The notes beneath the pieces are model-generated. The model worked only from the letters and a program-made list of their open reading frames with translations, did not search any database and had not been told where the DNA came from. Below, one piece after another: positions 47,499 through 55,918 of a stretch of 64,000 nucleotides of DNA. The position numbers and the translations under genes were made by a program. Source of the stretch: Dongshaea marina (GTDB taxonomy: Bacteria; Pseudomonadota; Gammaproteobacteria; Enterobacterales; Aeromonadaceae); NCBI RefSeq assembly GCF_003072645.1, contig NZ_CP028897.1, positions 1,997,658-2,061,657 on the forward strand, written 5' to 3'. Numbering within the stretch: position 1 is the stretch's first letter; each line of letters begins with the position of its first letter.

Positions 47499-49045
47499 AT
47501 GCCAACGGTGCATATCACCATGCGAAAACTCAAAGAGATCCTCAGACTCAAGTACCAAGGCGGCCTGAGTCACCGCCAGATCGCAAGCAGCCTGTCTGTG
47601 TCTCCGTCGACTGTGTCCAATTACTGCAAAAGGGCCCAACAGATGGGGCTATGCCAATGGCCTCTGCCTGCTGAGTGGGATGAAGAGCGGCTGCGCCGTG
47701 AGTTCCTTGAGACCCGGATCACGGTTCGTCAGACACCTCCTCTGCCGGATTGGGCCGTGGCCCATCAGGAGCTCAGACGCAAAGGGATGACGCTACAACT
47801 CCTGTGGGAGGAGTATGCTGAGCGACATCCCAAGAACCACTACAGCTATAACCATTACTGCATGCGTTATCGTGAGTGGCGTAAATGCCAGTCTCCCTCA
47901 ATGCGTCAGAGCCATAAAGCCGGTGAAAAACTGTTTGTTGATTACTGCGGTCCAACCGTGCCCATCGTGGATCCGAGGACTGGGGAGGAGCGTCGGGCTC
48001 AGATCTTTGTCGCTGTGATGGGTGCATCCAGCTACACCTACGCCGATGCAACCTTGAGTCAGGGGCTGGAAGACTGGGTGATGAGCCATAAACGGGCCTT
48101 CGAATTTCTGGGGGAGTACCAGAGATGATCGTTCCGGATAATCTCAAAAGCGGAGTCAGTAGAGCGTGTCGCTACGAGCCAGATCTCAATCCTACCTATC
48201 AGCAGCTGGCTGCACACTATGGTGTTGCAGTGCTTCCTGCCCGTCCTTACAAGCCCAAAGATAAAGCCAAGGCTGAGGTGGGCGTGCAGATCGTTGAGCG
48301 CTGGATCCTGGCAAAACTGCGCCATGAGACCTTCTTCAGTCTGGCTCAGCTAAACCAGCGGATCGGGGCTCTGCTCACCGAGTTGAACAATCGCCCGTTC
48401 AAGAAGCTGCCGGGAAGCCGTAAATCACAGTTTGAATTGCTAGACAAACCGGTGCTCAAATCGCTGCCTCAAAACCCCTATCAGTTCACCCGGGTGAAGG
48501 CGGTTCGGGTTCATATCGACTATCACATCGAGCTCGACAAGCACTACTACTCGGTTCCCTATACCCTGCTCAAACGCAAGCTTGAAGCGCATATCTGCGA
48601 CAACCTGGTACGGATCTATCATGGTGGTCGCTGTGTCGCGACACATCCACGCAGCTATCAGCAGGGAGGGCAAACCACCCACCCCGATCATATGCCGGTC
48701 GCACACCAAAAGCAGATGCAATGGACCCCGGGACGCTTTCTGAACTGGGCTCAGGAGATAGGCCCCTCCACGCTTGCGGTGATCAAACAGCTGCTCTACC
48801 GAAAGTCCCACCCGGAGCTTGGATATCGGGCCAGCCTTGGGATCCTCAACCTGGAAAAGCGATATGGACGCCCCCGCTTAGAAGCGGCCTGCCAGCGAGC
48901 AGACCGAACGGGCGTTTACTATCAGAAAGGGATCCGCTCCATCCTGGAAAAGGGGCTGGATGGCCAGCCACTGCCCGAAACTCAGCCGGATCGTCTGGCG
49001 GAGCTCACTCACCTCAATATCCGTGGCTCAGGCTACTATCACTAA
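47499..49045 (+). CDS. istA: IS21 transposase IstA (frameshift in sequence)
   Basis: About 515 residues after repair. The N-terminal helix-turn-helix [20 protein letters not shown] is followed by an rve-type DDE core: [20 protein letters not shown] (first Asp), [15 protein letters not shown] (second Asp), then [19 protein letters not shown] (Glu). The C-terminal part is the Mu-transposase-like domain. The frame breaks at the G run 48110-48114; one added G gives [18 protein letters not shown] lies 8 nt before ATG 47499. Confidence 0.92.
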
Positions 49046-49054
49046 GGATCAAAG

Positions 49055-49810
49055 ATGACAGAACAACTCAAACAGCAACTTCGGGAGCTGAAACTAAGTG
49101 GTATCCGGGATGCCCTGGAAAGGCAACATCAGCAACCCGGGCACTACCAGGAACTCGGGTTCGAAGAGCGACTCAGCCTGCTGCTGGAGCAGGAGCTGAC
49201 GGATCGGTCTCAGCGGCGGATCGAGCGCCTTATCAAGCAGGCCCGATTCCGGCTGCAGGCAAATCTGGAGCAACTGGATTATCGAAGTGATCGCGGCTTG
49301 CATAGAGCCCAGATCCGCTCACTGGCAGAGGGATACTGGCTTAGCCTGGGGCAGACTCTGATCCTGACCGGGGCGACCGGGTGCGGGAAAACCTATCTGG
49401 CCTGCGCCCTGGGCCATCACTTCTGTCTGCAGGGACTCGGGGTTCGCTACTTCCGGTTTAAAGAGCTGCTGGAGCAACTGCAGCTGGCTCAGGCTGATGG
49501 CAGCTATCGAAAGCTGATGGTTCAGTTGAGAAACACGCCGCTTCTGATCCTCGATGACTGGGGACTGGAGTCGCTGAATGCGCTTCAGCGTAGCGATCTA
49601 CTGGAGTTAATCGATGCTCGCCATGGTCACGGAGCCACACTGATCGGCAGCCAGCTTCCGCTGGAGCACTGGCACACAATGATCGGTGAATCAACCCATG
49701 CGGATGCGATCCTGGATCGTCTGGTTCATGGAGCGATCCGTGTAGAATTATGCGGAGAATCGATGAGAAAAATCACCGCAGAGTTGACGGATGCCGATCA
49801 CTCAGGGTAA
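49055..49810 (+). CDS. istB: IS21 helper ATPase IstB
   Basis: 251 residues. LILTGATGCGKTYLACALGH is the Walker A region, LILDDWGLESLN Walker B, and ATLIGSQLPLEHWHTMIGES with a later ILDRLVHGAIRVEL the DnaC-like box and arginine finger. It loads or activates IstA at target DNA. It follows istA by 9 nt with an AAGGATC ribosome site. The gene is intact. Confidence 0.96.
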   Translation: MTEQLKQQLRELKLSGIRDALERQHQQPGHYQELGFEERLSLLLEQELTDRSQRRIERLIKQARFRLQANLEQLDYRSDRGLHRAQIRSLAEGYWLSLGQTLILTGATGCGKTYLACALGHHFCLQGLGVRYFRFKELLEQLQLAQADGSYRKLMVQLRNTPLLILDDWGLESLNALQRSDLLELIDARHGHGATLIGSQLPLEHWHTMIGESTHADAILDRLVHGAIRVELCGESMRKITAELTDADHSG

Positions 49811-51608
49811 AAAATAACCCAGTCTGTGAGACGGGATGTTGAGGTGATCGACATCATATTATTCGGTGATCGCCATCGCGATAATACGCAATCAGCTTTA
49901 TTTTTGTGTGAAAATTGAGCGTTAATCCTTATGTATGAGCATGAATAATTCTTTTATGAGTTAAATCTAACTTATTGGTGCTTTTATGAGATATGCAACT
50001 AAAAAAATTACGCTAGCCACAGCGGTACTGACTTTGCTCAGTTCAGGTATCGCTCAGGCTGCAAGCTCTGCTCCATACTCAGATGTAACTATTCCAAAAA
50101 TAGATGCCATAGTATCGAATTTTAGTATTCAGGTTCAGTTACCTTCTTCCTGGAAATTAGATCAGAAACAAAACCCGATCACCTACACTCTTCAGGGCGA
50201 AAAAAATGGTAGCTGGAGCAATATTTTTGGTACTGGAGCACAGGCAAATACTCAGATAACTCTCCCTGTGGTGGGGGGGAGTGCTTCGCCCAAGTCTGTT
50301 CACGTGGTTGTCCCTAAGTTTTCAACGGCTGGTTATTCTGATTACCGCTTGTTATTTATGGTCAAGGTTAGCACAGATCATCATTACCAGATGCTGGGTA
50401 CGATTCCATTACAAAGTGGACAAGTGAGTAATAACGGATCTGTTGCTGGAAACATCTATACATTGGAGTGGCAAAATGGTGCGCCACAGCAGCTTAATCC
50501 GACTGGAGGAATCAATGCACTAACCACATCAACTCATCCGCCTAAAATTGCTGTTGACCCTCAAACGAAACATAAAATCCTGATGGTATGGAGTGAGACT
50601 AAGGGAGATTATGAGCCATTCTTTATTCGAGGGATGGACTATGAGCCGACGCCGGTGGGGCAGCTGAATGAGAGTGGCTCACCCATTACAGCTCCTGGTG
50701 AATCCGTTCACCTGGCTGATTTTAACCAAACAGGTGGTGGACAAATATGCTCATCTTTAGTGGGTGGACCCTTTGGTACTCCGAATAAGTCTTACTGCTT
50801 TGATAGCGATATGACAGGCCCGATGCACCAATACCTGAATAATACATCGCTAGCTGGTGCAGCAGAGCATAATGCCCTCCTTAAGCAAAGATGGGAAAGA
50901 GACTTTAAAATGATGAAGGCGATGGGAGTCAATACTATTCGGATTTATCATATTGACCCCCTGGTTCGGAATATGACCGATTTTCTGAACCTTGCTCATA
51001 GCTATGGAATCTATACCATAATGCCTGCGCCTGCTCCAAATCCTTCACAAACATTTGAAGGGAGCCCGTTAACAGGACATCTTCTGAGCTGGGAGCAAAT
51101 GAGGGAGCCTAATAGTGGTCAGCCCTGGTCTGCCCTCATGCAGTTAGAGTTGGCGAAGTACGCAGCGAATTCGGATATCCTTGCCTGGACTGTGGGTAAT
51201 GAAACAGAAGCGGATGAGCCTACTAACCCTGTGGCAAAATCAGCTGCAAAGGTTGAATGGACGCTGGCGAAAACCATAAAGCAGTTTGATCCGAATTTGC
51301 TGGTCACATCAACGAACCAGGATCACTATAATAGTGTTGACAACTTCAAGAGCTATTATGATGTCTTTAAAAAAGAGGGGGTGGAAGCTATCTTGATTTT
51401 TACTCTGTGAATTCCTATCGAGGCATGACTCCAACTAAGCTGGAACTTTCAGGAATGCAGAGCTTATTTAATACATACAACCAGCTAAAAAGCCCATATA
51501 ACCTACCTCTGTTTATATCTGAATGGGGTAAGTATGATGACTATGATTGGGGAAAATTTGATGACCAGTGGGGCTTCGCGCGCCTGTGGCGCATGCTCTT
51601 AACCAGTA

Positions 51609-51617
51609 ACTCTGATC
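51609..51617 (+). repeat. target-site duplication of the IS50-like element, left copy
   Basis: ACTCTGATC directly abuts the left end; an identical ACTCTGATC at 53145-53153 abuts the right end. Nine bases is the usual Tn5/IS50 duplication length. Confidence 0.95.
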
Positions 51618-53144
51618 CTGTCTCTTCTACACATCTCAAGAGCAGGGGAACTTTCTGAGCATAGAGTGATCTGATCATCGTATAATCCCGTTTCAAGGTA
51701 CTCATACGATGCAGATTTCTCCCCATGATCCCCAACGCTGGGCCCAGCACATCTTTGGTTCGGCACAGCTTGGAGACGTGCGGCGTACAGCCCGGTTAGT
51801 CACACTCGCCAGCCATTGTGGTAGACATGTGGGGAAATCTTTGGCCGCTTCCTGTGAGGGTGACGATGCCCTGCTTGAAGGCAGCTATCGCTTTATCCGT
51901 AATCCAAAGGTCGAACCAATGAAAATACGTCAGGCTGGTTTTGAAAGGACAGTTGAGATAGCCCAGGATATTCCCGAACTCCTGGCTCTGGAGGACACCT
52001 CTTCATTAAGTTACAAGCACCAAGCCGCTTCGAAGCTGGGGAAATTAGGAAAGAAGGAGGATAAATCAAGAGGATTCTGGGTGCATTCCCAGTTACTACT
52101 CAATGCCCGAACGCAGCAAACGATAGGGTTGGTTCATCAGGAGTGGTGGTTGCGGCCGGATAACCCTGAGGATGCAGACGAGAAAGAGAGTGGTAAGTGG
52201 CCCGATGCGTCAGCCCTTTGCCGACACAGGATGGGAGCGCTGATGTCCCGGGTGATCACCGTTTGTGATCGAGAAGCAGATATCTTTGACTATCTCAAGG
52301 ATAAGAAGGAGCACCAAGAAAGATTTATCGTGCGGGCAAAGCATATGCGCAAAGTGGAAGAGTCCGGACTCCCTTTAGATGAACATCTGCGCTCCCAAGC
52401 TTCCCTGGGCGGATATGAGCTTCATATCCCTCAAAAAGGGATGGTAGATAAGCATGGGAAACGGAAGAATCGGCCGACTCGCAAGGCGAGGCTACAAGTC
52501 TTTAGCAGCTCATTGACCCTCACTCAGGGGGGCAGAACTCTCACCCTCAACGCAGTACTGGCTGAAGAGCTGGGTCAGCCTAATGGTGCAGAGCCGATCC
52601 GCTGGCTTCTGCTGACCAGCGAGCCAGTTTCAACTCTGGAAGAGGCCCTGAAAGTTATCCAGAGCTACACGGCCAGATGGCGAGTGGAGGATTTCCACAA
52701 AGCCTGGAAATCCGGTGCAGGTGTAGAAGAGCTAAGAATGGGGTCGGTAGACAATCTGGAGCGAATGGCGTCGATACTTGGCTTTTCAGCGGTTCGGCTG
52801 ATGCAGTTGCGGGAGAGTTTTACCTTGCCACTCAGCCTGAAGAAGCTGGGCCTGATTAAAGAGGCGAAGGAGGTCAGTCAGATAAGTGCGTCACGAGTGC
52901 TTACCGGAGAAGAGATTAAGCTCTTGATCTTGCTGCGCAATAAGAAGCAAACGTTCGAACCGAGTTTGGAGTGGGCTTACCAGGAGATTGCAAAGCTGGG
53001 AGGGTTCAATGATACCAAACGAAGCGGGATCGCAGGCTGGGATACTCTCTGGGAAGGTTGGAATCGACTTCAGGATTATCTTCGAGGATTTATGGTTGCC
53101 AGAGAGGCTATGACTTCAGGCTTGGAGATCTGATCAAGAGACAG
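51618..53144 (+). mobile_element. IS50/Tn5-like insertion sequence (IS4 family), complete
   Basis: 1,527 bp against 1,534 for IS50. The left end CTGTCTCTTCTACACATCT and right end (read inward) CTGTCTCTTGATCAGATCT are imperfect inverted repeats. From memory of published Tn5 ends, the right end equals the Tn5 inside end, and the left differs from the engineered mosaic end at one base. Perfect 9-bp target duplications flank the element, so insertion is recent. Confidence 0.93.
51709..53133 (+). CDS. IS4-family (Tn5-like) transposase
   Basis: 474 residues, close to Tn5 transposase (476). The N-terminal DNA-binding domain (WAQHIFGSAQLGDVRRTARL) precedes a DDE core: LALEDTSSLSY (first Asp), VITVCDREADIFDYL (second Asp), and the Y-R-E-K signature YTARWRVEDFHKAWKSG (Glu and Lys). 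The C-terminal dimerisation region follows, and the stop codon lies inside the right end, as in IS50. It is intact and probably active. Confidence 0.95.
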   Translation: MQISPHDPQRWAQHIFGSAQLGDVRRTARLVTLASHCGRHVGKSLAASCEGDDALLEGSYRFIRNPKVEPMKIRQAGFERTVEIAQDIPELLALEDTSSLSYKHQAASKLGKLGKKEDKSRGFWVHSQLLLNARTQQTIGLVHQEWWLRPDNPEDADEKESGKWPDASALCRHRMGALMSRVITVCDREADIFDYLKDKKEHQERFIVRAKHMRKVEESGLPLDEHLRSQASLGGYELHIPQKGMVDKHGKRKNRPTRKARLQVFSSSLTLTQGGRTLTLNAVLAEELGQPNGAEPIRWLLLTSEPVSTLEEALKVIQSYTARWRVEDFHKAWKSGAGVEELRMGSVDNLERMASILGFSAVRLMQLRESFTLPLSLKKLGLIKEAKEVSQISASRVLTGEEIKLLILLRNKKQTFEPSLEWAYQEIAKLGGFNDTKRSGIAGWDTLWEGWNRLQDYLRGFMVAREAMTSGLEI

Positions 53145-53860
53145 ACTCTGATCTTCTTGGGGCTGCTTACTTTGAGTTTTCGGATGAGCCGGTTGCAAAA
53201 AACCTTAGGGAGCAGCATTACATGGGGCTTGTTTCCTATCGCTTACCTGAGGACTATAGTCCTGATAATGATATGATTTCGGATGAGATCATGCCGAAGT
53301 TTAGTGGCTATAAGGGTGTGTTAGTGGGTGATAGTGGAATGTATCAGAACTACCCGGCGGTCAAACAAGCGGGGGTATTTGATTCCTTTATTGGTGATAA
53401 CAGTGACTCTTTAACCCATGACTCCGGAGTCAATGTTGTTCCGAATATCTCTTACTGTTCATTTAGCCAGTCACCCGCACCGTGGGATATTCATTCAAAC
53501 TGCTTAAAGCTAGATGCTTCGGTAAATCAAGCACAGCACCCTTATGTAATATCCATTACAAAGCCTGACTCTGTGACTATTGATAAGCAAACACTCAATA
53601 ATATATCTATCACAACGGCCGATAATAATATGACAGGAACAGTAACTATTGTTGCCCATGATAGCTCTTCCGGACATAAGGCAACCCTGAAAATTGGTTT
53701 TAGTAAGCTAGGGGATATTCCGAGTGAACAGAATAATACTATGCTGAGTGAAGGCTTTTCAGGAAGACCAATGGCTCAGTGGGATAGTGCTAACCAAAAG
53801 TTGCTGATATCCCTTACACCTATTGCATAAAGCATTAATTGCTATGAATTAGTGTTATGG

Positions 53861-53903
53861 GCAGCCTTAGCCTGCCTAAGAAACAGGCTAAGGCTGCTCT
53901 TTT
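53861..53903 (+). terminator. terminator of the glycoside hydrolase gene
   Basis: A 14-bp perfect stem (GCAGCCTTAGCCTG / CAGGCTAAGGCTGC) with a 9-nt loop and a TCTTTT tail begins 31 nt past the stop. Confidence 0.9.
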
Positions 53904-53925
53904 CATTGGTAATTAAGCCTCACCC

Positions 53926-55470
53926 TTAAACCAGGGTTCCTGTGTTAGGGAATCGATAGCCCTCTTTAAATACCTCAAGGCAGGCATCAACTACTGTGGG
54001 ATCAAAGCGAGTTCCGCTATGGGTCTGGATCTGGTAGAGGCCAGCCTTGATCCCAAGGGCCGGTCGATAGGGCCTGTGGGTGGCGACCGCCTCAACCACA
54101 TCGGCGACTGTGACGATTCGAGCACAAAGAGGGATCTCGTCTCCTTTCAGGCCCTTCGGATACCCCTGGCCATTGATCCATTCATGGTGGCAGCTGATGA
54201 TCTCCTCCAAAGGCCAGGGCGTTTGGGTTTTAGCGACTATGTCGGCTCCCAGGGAGCAGTGTTCGCGGATCAGTGCAAACTCTGTATCACTGAGTTTGGA
54301 TGGTTTAGAGAGGATCTCAGTGGGAAGGGCTATTTTTCCGATATCATGGATCATGGCTCCGAGGAAGATCCCCTCCTGCTCCGGTTGTGGCAGTCCCATC
54401 TTTTCAGCGATAGCTCGGGCCAGGGAGGCGACCCGGGCCTGATGACCATAGGTGTAAGGATCCCGGTATTCGATGGTTTTGGAGAGCATTTTGATGAGTT
54501 GCAGCAGCGAGTTTCGCACCTCCCGGGCGCTTTTTTCCAGGCAATGGGTAAAGTGTTGCTGTTGCTGACGAAGGCTGATGATGCTGTCGGCTAGGGCATA
54601 GTTACGGGCGACCCCCTCCAGAAGTTCAATGTTGTCCGGGCTGAAAAAACTGCTGGAGCGGGAGAGGTAGACTATGACCCCAAGCAGCTCGGGAGACTCG
54701 GTCGAGCGGATTGGGATCGCGAGGATAGATCGCACACCCTGACCCCATAAAAAATGCTGTAACTCGCCCACAAGAGTGGAGTGCTCAAGCTGCTGCAGAG
54801 CATTGAGTCCGGTAGTGAGGGCAGAGGTTGCCGGGCAGCCTTCATCCAGCTTACCCTGTGGAGTAAACAGCAACTTTTTGAGATCCCGGATATCAAAGCC
54901 ATGGCTGCCAGTGACCTGCAGTTCACTTTCATTCGTCCTGCGAGGATTGAGCCCAATCCAACTTCCCGCCAGCTCACACTCAACGGTTGCGATTTCGCAG
55001 ATAAGGTTGGGAAGCTCACGATTGCCACAGAGGGTGTTTTTTAGCAATAGCTCACTGGTGCGCGCCAGAACCCGTAGCGCGCGTGACATCTGACACAGCT
55101 GGTTCTGGCTTTGATGCTTCTCCGTGATATCTTCGATCAGCCAGACCGAATACTGGTACTCACCATCCTTATCCCGGATCGGTACATTAGTGGTGCGATA
55201 GACCCGCTCGTCATGGATCAGATCTTCACAGTATTCACGATAGTGGTGGTGGCTCTGGCGCAGGACTTTATTGTGAGGGGCCGCACCTTTGGGAAAGACT
55301 TTCCAATACTCCTGGCCGAGTATCTCACTGAGTTTCACCCCGGCAAGCTTCGCATAAGAGTGGTTGGCCCGGCGGATCCTAAGTTGCCTGTCATGGACAA
55401 ACATCGGGCAGCGGATCGCATCATAGACCGACAGCCATTCAGTTGTTTCTATCCCTATGTTTGCCTGCAT
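53926..55470 (-). CDS. PAS-GAF-HD-GYP protein, predicted c-di-GMP phosphodiesterase
   Basis: About 514 residues. N-terminal PAS domain (VYDAIRCPMFVHDRQLRIRR, then NVPIRDKDGEYQYSVWLIED), a middle GAF domain (residues about 150-310) and a C-terminal HD-GYP domain. The HD-GYP motifs are complete: YGHQARVASLARAIA, GAMIHDIGKIALP (HD), ISCHHEWINGQGYPKGLKGD (HH and GYP). Such enzymes hydrolyse cyclic di-GMP and switch motility and biofilm traits. AGGAG lies 9 nt before ATG 55470; a GTG one codon earlier is possible. Confidence 0.93.
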   Translation of the reverse strand: MQANIGIETTEWLSVYDAIRCPMFVHDRQLRIRRANHSYAKLAGVKLSEILGQEYWKVFPKGAAPHNKVLRQSHHHYREYCEDLIHDERVYRTTNVPIRDKDGEYQYSVWLIEDITEKHQSQNQLCQMSRALRVLARTSELLLKNTLCGNRELPNLICEIATVECELAGSWIGLNPRRTNESELQVTGSHGFDIRDLKKLLFTPQGKLDEGCPATSALTTGLNALQQLEHSTLVGELQHFLWGQGVRSILAIPIRSTESPELLGVIVYLSRSSSFFSPDNIELLEGVARNYALADSIISLRQQQQHFTHCLEKSAREVRNSLLQLIKMLSKTIEYRDPYTYGHQARVASLARAIAEKMGLPQPEQEGIFLGAMIHDIGKIALPTEILSKPSKLSDTEFALIREHCSLGADIVAKTQTPWPLEEIISCHHEWINGQGYPKGLKGDEIPLCARIVTVADVVEAVATHRPYRPALGIKAGLYQIQTHSGTRFDPTVVDACLEVFKEGYRFPNTGTLV

Positions 55471-55473
55471 CAC

Positions 55474-55918
55474 ACCCAGCTCCTGGATTAAATCGACAGC
55501 TTCCTTGCTCTGGTTGTTTTCTCTGCAATCCCTGTTCCATTTGGCTAATAAATCGGCCTGTCCTGGCAGATCTGACAGTCGCTAGCCTGTGTTTGGGGGC
55601 GCTCTCAGAGTGAGAATTTGCAAAATGCCAGCTATCAAATTGATAAGCAATTTTGATAATTCGCAAAAGCTTTGAAGTGCGGTCTTAGTGCAACTGGCTG
55701 TTTTTTAACTGCATCTTGTTGCCTTTGTTAACCTGGCTCACAATTTTATCGATTGTCATCCGCTTTATCTCAACCAGGCCCGGTTCCTGCTTTTACCCTC
55801 CCAGAGATCGCTATCGGGCCGCAGAGCCTGAATCGAATTAACAACAATCGCCGGCAAATGCATCCAATACAAGATCAACATAGTGTGCATTGAACCAAGC
55901 CCAGCCAGGAGGAATACC
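55474..55918. other. intergenic between divergent genes
   Basis: A 445-nt gap that must hold the promoters of the HD-GYP gene and of the ygfK cluster. It includes TTGATAAGCAATTTTGATAATTCGC near 55638, split here only for reading; no family regulator box was recognised. Confidence 0.35.

Larger units (their letters stand above)
47266..49889 (+). mobile_element. IS21-family insertion sequence, complete
   Basis: A 2,624-bp element with istA and istB. The ends GCGTTTTTTGGTCCATCGCG (left) and GCGTATTATCGCGATGGCG (right, read inward) are imperfect inverted repeats. The 9-mer AATCAGCTT flanks both sides (47257-47265 and 49890-49898), which fits a target duplication, slightly longer than the usual 4-8 bp. 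The left end carries four tandem 23-bp units. Confidence 0.88.
49986..53830 (+). pseudogene. secreted clan GH-A glycoside hydrolase, split by an IS50-like element
   Basis: Signal peptide (ITLATAVLTLLSSGIAQAA). A TIM-barrel segment starts at FFIRGMDYEPTPVGQ; MMKAMGVNTIRIYHIDPL, the acid/base ILAWTVGNETEADEP (Asn-Glu) and nucleophile strand LPLFISEWGKYDDYDW (Glu) fit clan GH-A, perhaps a beta-glucan-active enzyme. One G is missing at 51377-51381; repair gives KKEGGGSYLDFYSVNSYRG. The IS50-like element then sits at 51618-53144. Removing it and one target copy joins LLTSNSD to LLGAAYFEFSDEPV, and the frame runs to 53830 (about 769 residues). The C-terminal part adds a beta-rich module (VLVGDSGMYQNYP, SYCSFSQSPAPWDIHSNC). 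Non-functional while the element is present. Confidence 0.8.

Noticed and set aside
51618-51636. Tagmentation adapter contamination explaining the mosaic-end-like sequence
   Set aside because: The sequence differs by one base from the adapter, is paired with an inside-end-like right terminus, encloses a full transposase gene and has perfect 9-bp target duplications.
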